Assembly (NCBI RefSeq): GCF_014773225.1
Contig: NZ_JACXAJ010000010.1
Location: 84,994-148,993 of the forward strand
DNA length: 64,000 nt
Reading direction: 5' to 3'
From: Pontibacter aquaedesilientis
Lineage (GTDB): Bacteria > Bacteroidota > Bacteroidia > Cytophagales > Hymenobacteraceae
Under the pieces are notes generated by a model. That model saw nothing but the letters and a program-made list of their open reading frames with translations, had not been told where the DNA came from and did no database searches. Both the position numbers and the translations under genes were made by a program. Position 1 is the stretch's first letter, and each line of letters begins with the position of its first letter. This document shows, one piece after another, positions 8,373 through 16,155 of this stretch.

Positions 8373-8542
8373 GATTTGAAGATGTGGAATTTAGGAGACA
8401 AAGTGATTTTTTAATTTTTGATACTTGAAAAATCAGCAGCGAATTCAGATCTGCTTAATACTCTACTAATATGCGGCTTCCTTTAAAAGCAGGTTGCACA
8501 GCTTGTCCGAAATTCATTTTCAAATTTCCACGTCTTCAAATC
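8373..8542. repeat. Inverted copies of a low-complexity word in the nuoH upstream spacer
   Basis: GATTTGAAGATGTGGAATTT at 8373-8392 recurs in reverse complement at 8522-8542 with one substitution and one insertion. The two copies flank about 130 bp of non-coding sequence between the nuoH promoter and the 3' end of the next gene. They belong to the same class of stuttering spacers as those at 886, 2725 and 7111. Confidence 0.55.
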
Positions 8543-8545
8543 TTT

Positions 8546-9733
8546 TCACCCCTCCACCAGATGCGGCACAAACTGCGACAAGTTGGTGATGATGCCTTTC
8601 TCTCGACGAAAACCGATGGCACTACCCTCGCCTGCCCAGAACACGCCGGCCTGGTATTGGTAGCCTTTTGCGTCCTCTGGTAATTCGCACCAGCGCTGGT
8701 ATACCTGTTGTTGCTGGTCATACTCGCCCTCTACTTTAGTCACCTTGCCGCGATCCACTACTTCTATGCTTTGGCCTTCTCTGCCGAAATATGGTTTCTT
8801 GATGTATTTCCCTGTCAGGGGCTCCAGGTCAGCTTCCAGCAGTAACGGATGGTATGGGAACGCCTTCCAAAGCCAAGCCAGCATGCCTTTACTTTGGAAG
8901 AGCAAGGTATAGGCTGGGTTAGCAATAGTCACGGTGCGGGAACGGGAAAGCAAGGTCAGGCTATCCAACAATTCTGGCTCCTCCCAGGCAATCTGCTCCC
9001 AGGGTAATAGCTTGAAAAGGAAAGGAAAATGACGCCATTGGTCTGTATCTACCTGCGCCCATATACCTTTCTCTTCGCCCTCTGTTGAGATTGTCATGTC
9101 CTCGATCGGGCACAAATGCGCTTCAAAGCCCGCTTCAATGGCAGCTTGCGTGATCACTGCGCAATTGGCCTCGTCTTCCAGGCTGGCCCCGATGTAGGTG
9201 ACCAACAGAGCCGGTGCCAGGTCGCTGTTCTGCTCACGCCATTGCTTGAGCTGCTCTACCAAAGCCTCGTATAAACCGGAATATTGGTTCGCTTCGTTCT
9301 TACCGGCCGCAGCCAGGCTAGCCCACTGCACCACAGCTGTCTCAGGTATAGAGGTGGCCGTATCGGCATTGAACTCCAGCAGCTTGGGGCCGTCCGGCGT
9401 CATGGCTAGGTCAAAGCGGCCATAGAGGTGCCACTGCCGGTCGTCGTTCCAGGACAGGCGCACGAGTTGCCAGAGATTCTCCGGTATACCCAGCACTTTC
9501 AGGAAAGCGTCAGGCAGATCGTTTGGTACGGCCTGCACCATCATATCATAAAGTGCACTGGCCGCGTCGAGCAATTCTTCAGCCTCCTCTTCGCTGATTA
9601 CCACTGCCTCGCCTGGCAGATAATTAGCACAGCCATCTTCCACGCACCACTCCCAACCGAGACCGCGCACTGCTTTTTCCACGTCGCCGCCATGCGCTAC
9701 GGTGCGGATACTGGTTTTAGAATTTTCTAACAT
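8546..9733 (-). CDS. Glutathionylspermidine synthase-like ATP-grasp protein (YgiC/YjfC type)
   Basis: The 395-residue protein corresponds to the C-terminal synthetase domain of glutathionylspermidine synthase and lacks the amidase half. Recognisable segments are YGRFDLAMTPDGPKLLEFNADT (about 125-146), SIPETA, SKGMLAWLW, and KKPYFGREGQ, which match the ATP-grasp nucleotide and acidic-metal sites. Family members ligate an amine to a carboxyl group using ATP; the true substrate of YgiC-like stand-alone forms is unknown. The next gene upstream on the same strand encodes a small lipoprotein, as in E. coli ygiB-ygiC, which supports a functional pair. It is not safe to call it a true glutathionylspermidine synthase. 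Confidence 0.85.
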   Translation of the reverse strand: MLENSKTSIRTVAHGGDVEKAVRGLGWEWCVEDGCANYLPGEAVVISEEEAEELLDAASALYDMMVQAVPNDLPDAFLKVLGIPENLWQLVRLSWNDDRQWHLYGRFDLAMTPDGPKLLEFNADTATSIPETAVVQWASLAAAGKNEANQYSGLYEALVEQLKQWREQNSDLAPALLVTYIGASLEDEANCAVITQAAIEAGFEAHLCPIEDMTISTEGEEKGIWAQVDTDQWRHFPFLFKLLPWEQIAWEEPELLDSLTLLSRSRTVTIANPAYTLLFQSKGMLAWLWKAFPYHPLLLEADLEPLTGKYIKKPYFGREGQSIEVVDRGKVTKVEGEYDQQQQVYQRWCELPEDAKGYQYQAGVFWAGEGSAIGFRREKGIITNLSQFVPHLVEG

Positions 9734-9890
9734 GAAACTCCCTGAAAAAAGAGATTGGACTTAAATACAGGTATAGCCACATAGGGTTATGCCTATTAGG
9801 CTATACCTAAAATGAAGGTATAGAAAGGTATACAACCAATAGACTAAGTTATACCTAGTGTCAGTTATGAATACGGCCTATACCTAAAAA
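9734..9890. other. Spacer dense in the GGTATA motif
   Basis: This 157-bp non-coding gap holds at least six copies of the window-wide motif GGTATA/TATACC in both orientations (for example near 9764, 9803, 9818, 9828, 9852 and 9881). No gene is seen. Confidence 0.6.
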
Positions 9891-10442
9891 CTAAGCACCT
9901 GCCCCGCCGCTGCGTCCACGGAAGTACCCACTACGGCCACTTCTCGGCGCTGTAGCTTGTTGGCGATAAGTCTGCACATTTTGTCTCCAGGCTGCTGTAT
10001 TGTTCATCACGCCCGGATTGGCATAGTAAGCTGGTCTTGGCGACATCATACGGCCGGCCATAAAGCCCATACCGCTCCACCACAGCACACTGCCCAGACC
10101 GAAGCCACCCTGGTTGTACTGCTGCTCATTTTTGGCGATGTCGCGCATTTGGTTTTCTAAGGCGAGTCCCTGCAAGGTGTCTACACGGCCATCGTTATAC
10201 TTCAGAATCGCCATGCTCTGGCCCGGCGCTGTGGTGCGCTCATCCGTTATCTTCCATTGGTCGGGCGCCTCTTCGGTCAGCTCGGTTACGATACCGTCCG
10301 GAGCAGGCACTTCCGTACCGGCATTCCACTCGTCTTCATTCCGGGGATTCGAATCACAGCTAGTCAGGCCCAGCGTAGCGGCGGCGGCCACAATAAAGGC
10401 ATTGCGCTTGAAGTCCCCTATCGTTAAATATCGCTTTTTCAT
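9891..10442 (-). CDS. UPF0323-like lipoprotein with Gly/Arg/Ser-rich tail
   Basis: The 183-residue product starts MKKRYLTIGDF and has a hydrophobic stretch ending in the lipobox-like LTSC (about residues 26-29), so it is probably a lipoprotein. The segment GGFGLGSVLWWSGMGFMAGRMM suggests a glycine-rich membrane-associated turn. The tail is rich in Gly, Arg, Ser and Phe (RSGRSGYFRGRSGG). The overall plan resembles the UPF0323 lipoproteins and, more loosely, E. coli YgiB, which is also encoded next to a glutathionylspermidine-synthase-like gene. It probably acts in the envelope with the downstream ATP-grasp protein; the role is unknown. Confidence 0.75.
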   Translation of the reverse strand: MKKRYLTIGDFKRNAFIVAAAATLGLTSCDSNPRNEDEWNAGTEVPAPDGIVTELTEEAPDQWKITDERTTAPGQSMAILKYNDGRVDTLQGLALENQMRDIAKNEQQYNQGGFGLGSVLWWSGMGFMAGRMMSPRPAYYANPGVMNNTAAWRQNVQTYRQQATAPRSGRSGYFRGRSGGAGA

Positions 10443-10657
10443 ATCAATTCTCGATTGTTATATAAAGGTACTTGTTTTACGGCAGTTTTGGAATTGTTGG
10501 ACAGCCGTCTGTATTAATTGCTTAACCGTTGATTTGTCGGTTACGGTGCACAACTCACTGTAAATTTCGTTGATCGTTATCCGTTGTTCGTTAATTGTCG
10601 GGTGCACAATTTGGATAGATTACTGTTTTCCCAAACTCTCCAACTCTTAATTTCCAG

Positions 10658-11476
10658 CTACTCCCACAGCGGATAATGCTCCAGGTGCACTTCGCGCTTA
10701 AAGAAAATACGGGTACTCTCTTCGAAAGAACGGGTGAAGTCTGATACATAGAAGGTATGGTCGCTCGTAATTTGGTCCGAAGCCAGGTCGCTGGTCTCCA
10801 GAAATGCCTTTACATGCTGTGCCACGATCTGGCTGGCATCCAGCACATCGACCTTGCCCTGATAATAGCTCTCTATCTGCTTTTTGATGAGCGGGTAATG
10901 CGTGCAGCCTAGTATGAGCGCCTCTATACCTTGCAGATCAGGGTCCGACAGGTAAGCATGGATCACACTCTCTGATATAGAGTCGTTGAAAAACCCCTCC
11001 TCGATCATGGCCGCTAAAAGTGGTGTGGCATGCGACTTCAGCGTGATGTTCAAGTCGAGTTCATCCACCTTCTTACGGTACACATTGGAGTTCACGGTCT
11101 GTTTCGTGCCAATCAGGCCGATTGTTTTACCCGGGTATGTTTGGCCGATGTATTGCACGATGGGGTCTATCACGTTCAGTACCTTGGCTTTGCTGCCCAC
11201 ATACTCTTTCACCAATTCGTAGGCAGCCGCCGAAGCCGAGTTGCAGGCGATCAGGATAACTTTGCAGCGTTGCCGTAACAACAGGTCGCATATCTTGACG
11301 GCATAAGCCTGAATAGCCGCTGTGGACTTGTCGCCGTAGGGCAAGTGCGCCGTATCGCCGAAGTATACCAATCGCTCATCGGGAAGTGCCTGTACGATAG
11401 CCTGCGCCACCGTTAATCCCCCAATGCCGCTGTCGAATATCCCAATGGGCCTATGCTTGTTTTCTTGTACCATCAT
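10658..11476 (-). CDS. murI: Glutamate racemase
   Basis: The 272-residue enzyme makes D-glutamate for peptidoglycan. Both catalytic cysteines are in their usual settings: C78 in ACNSASA and C191 in GCTHYPL. The N-terminus has IGIFDSGIGGLTV and YFGDTAHLPYG, the substrate-binding segments. The ATG at the 5' end has a second ATG directly after it, so the exact start could be one codon later. It stands alone, with a 215-bp gap to the lipoprotein gene downstream and a divergent RDD gene upstream. Confidence 0.96.
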   Translation of the reverse strand: MMVQENKHRPIGIFDSGIGGLTVAQAIVQALPDERLVYFGDTAHLPYGDKSTAAIQAYAVKICDLLLRQRCKVILIACNSASAAAYELVKEYVGSKAKVLNVIDPIVQYIGQTYPGKTIGLIGTKQTVNSNVYRKKVDELDLNITLKSHATPLLAAMIEEGFFNDSISESVIHAYLSDPDLQGIEALILGCTHYPLIKKQIESYYQGKVDVLDASQIVAQHVKAFLETSDLASDQITSDHTFYVSDFTRSFEESTRIFFKREVHLEHYPLWE

Positions 11477-11801
11477 AAGCGAAGATAGGCCAAATTCAGT
11501 TAAAAAATGACGCTGACCATGATTTGAAGCACGTTGGCTGAATAATTTTATTGAATTGAATTATTTGAAATTATTATTGGGTTATAATTCGAACTGCGGA
11601 GCCCTGAACACTGTTTACAAGTTATATTATTTTAACAATATATTTTGTAACTGCAAAAACAACTTACTATATTTAGATCAGTATATTTACAAGGTGAAGG
11701 TTATACGGAAATACCCATCCGGACCAGCTAAACAATTGACATCACGTTGGCTTTATCATACAGCAGATACAGCAGTCTATTTACCACTAAACCTAGCCCT
11801 T
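11477..11801. other. AT-rich divergent spacer
   Basis: This 325-bp stretch separates murI from the RDD gene. It is strongly AT-rich around 11535-11700. The RDD reading frame stays open through it from an ATG at 11556, but the composition of that extension (Asn, Tyr, Leu, Lys) does not look like a domain. It probably holds promoters for both genes; I see no clean box. Confidence 0.5.
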
Positions 11802-12332
11802 ATGCCAACTGCTATCTCAAACTCAGCTTTTGTGAGCATGCCTGCCTCGCCTATGATCAGGCGAGCTCCCCTGTACGGCAACCTGGTTAGCCGTGCTGTC
11901 GCCTTTCTGGTAGACATGACGATTCTGGTCTTCTTTTATTCAATCATTCTTTACTCCACGGCTGAAAACCCATTGCAGTTTAATACTTGGAAAGAAGTTC
12001 TGTCGAATGGGGGCATCAGCATCATGGAGTTTCAGGCTGTGCTTAAGGTTTTTATTTTCAGTCTCTATTTTCCTGTGCTTCACTGGCTCTATAACACATT
12101 GCTGGAGTCTTCTCCCAAGCAGGCGACCATAGGCAAATTTACTCTCGGCCTGAAAGTGACTGACCTGAGGGGCAAGCGTATTTCCTTCTGGCAAGCCAAT
12201 TTGCGCTACTTCTCCAAGATAATCTCCGCCCTGCCTTTACTGACAGGCTTTTTACTGATCCTGAGCACCCGTCGCCGCCAGGCGCTGCACGATTGTATTG
12301 CCCGCACTATCGTTGTGGTGACAGAGCAGTAA
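11802..12332 (+). CDS. RDD family membrane protein
   Basis: I place the start at the ATG at 11802 (177 residues), because the domain starts shortly after it; an open frame extends to 11556 but looks non-coding. The RDD signature is seen in YGNLVSRAVAFLVDMTIL (Arg then two Asp-like positions in helix 1). Three to four hydrophobic helices follow, and the C-terminal RRRQALHDCIARTIVV matches the closing RDD motif. RDD proteins are small integral membrane proteins of mostly unknown function; some act in Na+/H+ transport. There is no operon partner. Confidence 0.82.
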   Translation: MPTAISNSAFVSMPASPMIRRAPLYGNLVSRAVAFLVDMTILVFFYSIILYSTAENPLQFNTWKEVLSNGGISIMEFQAVLKVFIFSLYFPVLHWLYNTLLESSPKQATIGKFTLGLKVTDLRGKRISFWQANLRYFSKIISALPLLTGFLLILSTRRRQALHDCIARTIVVVTEQ

Positions 12333-12409
12333 ATTGCACTAAAAATTCTGGCTAATTGCTACCACCCCTTTTTGGCGTACGTATAATATACCTTGTATAT
12401 CAAGCAGAA

Positions 12410-12415
12410 AGGAGG
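12410..12415 (+). promoter_or_regulatory. Strong Shine-Dalgarno sequence, unusual here
   Basis: AGGAGG lies a few bases before the ATG at 12421. Nearly all other starts in this window lack such a site, as expected for Bacteroidota ribosomes. Confidence 0.6.
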
Positions 12416-12420
12416 AAATT

Positions 12421-12810
12421 ATGAGATTTATCCCAACCCGTTTCCACGGCATTTTGGATTATGTATATGGTATTCTTCTGATCGCGTCTCCGTGGCTTTT
12501 CGGATTTGCGGCAGGCGGGGCTGAAACATGGGTGGCCGTCGTAATAGGTGCCCTTGTGCTGCTCCAGACCGTATTCACAGACTTTGAGGCGGGCATCGTT
12601 AAAAAGATCCCGATGCAGACACACCTGATGATGGACTTTGGCATAGGCGTTATCCTGGCACTTTCACCCTGGCTGTTTGGCTTCGCTGACTTTGTTTATG
12701 CGCCCCATTTGATTTTTGGGGTATTCTCGATGCTGGCCTCGCTCACCACACACCGTACGCCTAGCAGAGCCTACAAAACCAATGTCGCACACGAAGAGAC
12801 ACTCCGGTAA
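12421..12810 (+). CDS. SPW repeat membrane protein
   Basis: The 129-residue protein has two tandem copies of a membrane unit, each holding the motif SPWLFGFA (at about residues 24-31 and 81-88), which defines the SPW family. Four hydrophobic helices are predicted. The function is unknown; SPW proteins are often near stress or envelope genes in Bacteroidota and Proteobacteria. It is a single-gene transcript: it has a strong ribosome-binding site just upstream and a hairpin terminator about 18 nt after the stop. Confidence 0.88.
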   Translation: MRFIPTRFHGILDYVYGILLIASPWLFGFAAGGAETWVAVVIGALVLLQTVFTDFEAGIVKKIPMQTHLMMDFGIGVILALSPWLFGFADFVYAPHLIFGVFSMLASLTTHRTPSRAYKTNVAHEETLR

Positions 12811-12827
12811 TTTTTTGACCGGGCACG

Positions 12828-12865
12828 AAAACAGGCTGGCTTCTAAAGTCAGCCTGTTTTATTTT
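12828..12865 (+). terminator. Intrinsic terminator after the SPW gene
   Basis: AAAACAGGCTG at 12828-12838 pairs perfectly with 12850-12860 and is followed by a T-rich run. Confidence 0.88.
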
Positions 12866-12890
12866 GTCTGAACCTAAGCGTATAAATGCG

Positions 12891-12898
12891 TAAATTTG
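12891..12898 (+). promoter_or_regulatory. -7 box directly before the ABC-F start
   Basis: TAAATTTG matches TAnnTTTG and ends five bases before the ATG at 12903. If used, transcription would start at or next to the ATG, giving a leaderless mRNA. A TTTG at 12863-12866 is a possible but distant -33. Confidence 0.35.
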
Positions 12899-12902
12899 CC
12901 TT

Positions 12903-14774
12903 ATGAATTACCTATCTGCAGAAAATATATCCAAAAGCTTCGGCGAGCGCTGGCTTTTCAAAAACCTGAACTTTGGTATTAGCCAGGGGCAGCGTGTGGC
13001 ACTAGTGGGCGTGAACGGCTCCGGCAAAACCACCCTGCTCAATGTGCTGGCTGGCAAATTGCCACCCGACGAAGGCAGTGTGAGCGTGCGCAAAGAAGTT
13101 TCCATCGGCTTCCTGGGACAAAACCCGGAGTTTGATGAAGAGCTTACCGTGCAGCAGACCATTTTTTCGGGTCAGGGCGAGGTGCTCGACACGATCCGGG
13201 AATACGAAGTGGCCATTTCGCACCCGGAGACCAGCGCCGAGAAAATGCAGCATCTCATGGAGCGTATGGATGAATTGCAGGCCTGGGATTTTGAGATCAA
13301 AGTAAAGCAGATTCTCTCCAAGCTGGGTATTCACAACCTAGAGCAGCAGATCAAACACCTCTCGGGCGGACAGCGCAAGCGTGTGGCCATGGCCCGTGTA
13401 CTCATCGAGGAGCCCACTATGCTCATTCTGGATGAGCCCACCAACCACCTGGACCTTGACACAATTGAGTGGCTCGAAGGCCTGCTCTCTACTCAGAACA
13501 CCACTATCCTGATGGTGACCCACGACCGTTATTTCCTGGACAAAGTAGCCACCGAAATAGCCGAGCTCGACAACGGCGAACTCTATACCTACAAAGGCAA
13601 TTACAGTTACTTTGTAGAGAAAAAAGCTTCGCGTGAGGAAATGGCAGCCGCTGAAACCGAGAAGGCCCGTAACCTCATGCGCAAAGAACTCGACTGGATC
13701 CGACGCCAGCCAAAAGCCCGTGGCACCAAAGCCAAGTATCGGGTAGATGCCTTTGAGGAACTGAAGGAGAAAGCCGCCAAGAAAACAGCTGCGCCACAGC
13801 TGGAGCTATCCGTCAAAACCACACGTCAGGGGGGCAAAATCATCGAGGTGGACCATATCTCCAAGTCCTTCGGCAACAAGAAAATAGTAGATGATTTCTC
13901 CTATGTCTTCAAAAAGAAAGACCGCATAGGTATAGTCGGCCCGAATGGGGCCGGAAAATCCACTTTCCTGAACATGCTTACCGGCAAACTGCAGCCTGAC
14001 AGCGGCACGATAGATGCCGGCCAGACCACCGTGTTTGGTTACTATACCCAGGATGAGCTCACCTTCAAAGATGACCAGCGGGTAATCGACATAGTGAAGG
14101 AGATTGCCGAAGTGGTGGAGATGGCCAATGGCGAGGTGATCACGGCCAGCCAGTTTCTGCAGCACTTCCAGTTCGCGCCGGCACAGCAGTATACCTTTGT
14201 GAGTAAGCTGAGCGGTGGCGAGAAGCGTCGTCTGCAACTACTGCGTGTACTGATCAAGAACCCTAACTTCCTGATACTGGACGAACCCACGAACGACCTC
14301 GATATCATCACGCTCAACATACTCGAGGACTTCCTGCTCAACTTCGGCGGCTGCATGCTCATGGTGTCGCACGACCGTTACTTTATGGACCGGCTGGTAG
14401 ACCACCTGTTTGTGTTTGAGGGCGAAGGCAAGATCCGAAACTTCCCGGGCAACTACACCGATTACCGCGAGTGGCTGAAGGCAGAGGAAAAAACCGAACA
14501 GGAGACAAAGCAAGCCGCCCCTGTTATGGAGAAGAAGCAAGAGAAACCTGTTAGCAAGCGCAAGCCCTCTTACCAGGAAAAAAAAGAGTTTGAGGAACTG
14601 GAGCAGCAAATGGCGCAGCTCGAGACCCGAAAAATCAACCTCATCGAAACCATGAACGCCGGCACCACCTCTGATCACGAGCAGCTGACAGCCTGGGCCA
14701 CCGAATTGAAACAGATAAATGAGCAGCTGGAAGAGAAGGAAATGCGCTGGCTGGAACTGTCAGAGATCATGTAG
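12903..14774 (+). CDS. ABC-F family ATPase (Uup type)
   Basis: The 623-residue cytoplasmic protein has two ABC ATPase domains and no membrane segments. The first has GVNGSGKTT, LSGGQRKR and LILDEPTNHLD; the second has GPNGAGKST, LSGGEKRR and LILDEPTNDLD. Between them lies the charged linker typical of ABC-F factors (about 230-300), and the C-terminal 90 residues form a Glu/Lys/Gln-rich coiled coil, as in Uup. ABC-F proteins act on the ribosome; Uup also binds branched DNA. The long C-terminal coiled coil favours Uup over EttA. Confidence 0.92.
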   Translation: MNYLSAENISKSFGERWLFKNLNFGISQGQRVALVGVNGSGKTTLLNVLAGKLPPDEGSVSVRKEVSIGFLGQNPEFDEELTVQQTIFSGQGEVLDTIREYEVAISHPETSAEKMQHLMERMDELQAWDFEIKVKQILSKLGIHNLEQQIKHLSGGQRKRVAMARVLIEEPTMLILDEPTNHLDLDTIEWLEGLLSTQNTTILMVTHDRYFLDKVATEIAELDNGELYTYKGNYSYFVEKKASREEMAAAETEKARNLMRKELDWIRRQPKARGTKAKYRVDAFEELKEKAAKKTAAPQLELSVKTTRQGGKIIEVDHISKSFGNKKIVDDFSYVFKKKDRIGIVGPNGAGKSTFLNMLTGKLQPDSGTIDAGQTTVFGYYTQDELTFKDDQRVIDIVKEIAEVVEMANGEVITASQFLQHFQFAPAQQYTFVSKLSGGEKRRLQLLRVLIKNPNFLILDEPTNDLDIITLNILEDFLLNFGGCMLMVSHDRYFMDRLVDHLFVFEGEGKIRNFPGNYTDYREWLKAEEKTEQETKQAAPVMEKKQEKPVSKRKPSYQEKKEFEELEQQMAQLETRKINLIETMNAGTTSDHEQLTAWATELKQINEQLEEKEMRWLELSEIM

Positions 14775-14795
14775 GCTATACCTGCTGTAACATAT

Positions 14796-14842
14796 AATCG
14801 AGGCAAAAAGCAGCTCAGCTGTTTCTTGCCTCGATTTTTTTA
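14796..14842. terminator. Bidirectional terminator between converging genes
   Basis: AATCGAGGCAA at 14796-14806 pairs with 14826-14836 around an inner AGCT-containing stem. T-tracts follow on the plus strand, and an A-run precedes the stem end, so it can serve the ABC-F gene and the converging gene that ends at 14840. Confidence 0.85.
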
Positions 14843-16027
14843 TTGCAGTCCTTTCACGGACACATAGCTTTTTTGGTTCCTCTCCCCGACCTTCACAATC
14901 TTACTCTCAAATTTCTTGGGGTTGTTGATAGTCTTGTAAAAGCTGTCCAGGTATTTGAGCGAGCGTTTCAAGTCGGACCTGCTCATGGGTTCGCACTGCC
15001 GGTAAACGGCATAGATTGGCGTGCGGTACGAGTTAAATGTATTGACCATCTCACGATGTATATTCTCGGGGAAGGCATAAGCCCGGTATAGCCGCTGCTT
15101 GACCGAACTTATACCTAGTTCGGGCGGTGGGCTTGCATAGGGCGCCGCTACCATGCCACAATAATCGAAGTCGAAGGGCACAGGTATAGGCGGCGCAAGT
15201 GGGTCTGTGTAGATAAGGTCGATGTTATGGCGGAAAGGCACTGACCAGTCTGTGTTTCCGATCATGTACTGGAACAGAGCCAGCCTGGCCATGGCCTTCT
15301 GGTCCGCCCGATCCATCCTGACAAAGACCTTCTTTGAAAGCAGCTTTGCCTTGTTACGGGAGGCCATATCTTTGTCGTCTTCGATCATAAAAGCATACCG
15401 TTGCTCCGTTTTCCGCTCACCCGCTGCGTCTACATACTCCACCTGGCAAAGGCGCACCCGGTAACTTTGGTCTGTGAGCACATTATAAGCTTTATACACC
15501 AGATATTCCCGCAACACATAATCCTCGCCTATGCAGTGCGTGACAAGCTTTATTTTATTCGAACCCGCGAAGATAGTCCCCTCCGGCATGGCTTTCCGGA
15601 TGAAGTTGAGCATAAGCGGCGGAAAACGGCAAACACTTGGATCACGGCGGCGATTGCCCCGCACCATTACTTTAAGGGGCAGCGTGAAGGTTTCGCCAGC
15701 AGATCCGGTATAGGACAATGTCCCTTGGTGGTACCCCCGTTCGTCACCGCGATCTTTGAGCAGCTCCTGGTAATCCACTACCAGTCTGAATTGCAGAACG
15801 GTTTCGTCCGTAAACAGCGGATTTTCCTTACTAGTTGTGTTCTCAACCAGAGCTGCCTGTTCGCCATCACTTGCCGTAAGCGCCAGCGTTTGTCCCGAAG
15901 CCTGTTGCCATAGCAGCATAAAGTACACCAGCGGGTATGCAAAGCGGCAAGCCAGGCAACGCACTATCTCTGGTGTAATAACTGAAAGCATCCTTTTATT
16001 CTTTATTTGTATAAGTCTTCTTGGCAT
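14840..16027 (-). CDS. Secreted CotH/HipA-like kinase-fold protein (unknown substrate)
   Basis: I recognise no named family with certainty. The 395-residue protein has a signal-like hydrophobic stretch (about 29-45, ending QQASGQ). The rest shows a layout like atypical kinases of the CotH/HipA group: VRGNRRRDPSVCRF then GSNKIKLV with a candidate ATP-site lysine, LREYLVYKAYNVL, YAFMIEDDKDMASR, a catalytic-loop-like GNTDWSVPFRHN and a metal-site-like PFDFDYCG. Such proteins phosphorylate or bind partners outside the cytoplasm in the case of CotH. The 370-residue lipoprotein gene upstream is on the same strand, 128 bp away. Confidence 0.6.
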   Translation of the reverse strand: MPRRLIQIKNKRMLSVITPEIVRCLACRFAYPLVYFMLLWQQASGQTLALTASDGEQAALVENTTSKENPLFTDETVLQFRLVVDYQELLKDRGDERGYHQGTLSYTGSAGETFTLPLKVMVRGNRRRDPSVCRFPPLMLNFIRKAMPEGTIFAGSNKIKLVTHCIGEDYVLREYLVYKAYNVLTDQSYRVRLCQVEYVDAAGERKTEQRYAFMIEDDKDMASRNKAKLLSKKVFVRMDRADQKAMARLALFQYMIGNTDWSVPFRHNIDLIYTDPLAPPIPVPFDFDYCGMVAAPYASPPPELGISSVKQRLYRAYAFPENIHREMVNTFNSYRTPIYAVYRQCEPMSRSDLKRSLKYLDSFYKTINNPKKFESKIVKVGERNQKSYVSVKGLQ

Positions 16028-16155
16028 TTACCATCAAAACCTCATACTTGAGGTATAAGCAGGCATATAAATGCGAGATAAAGCTTATTCGTTTTACCTT
16101 TTTGCCTGAACCAAATGCTAATACGACCGATAGGTATAGGCTCTGTTAAAATCAA

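Noticed and set aside
11556..11801. N-terminal extension of the RDD protein
   Set aside because: The added 82 residues are AT-driven and lack a signal or domain; the ATG at 11802 precedes the domain.
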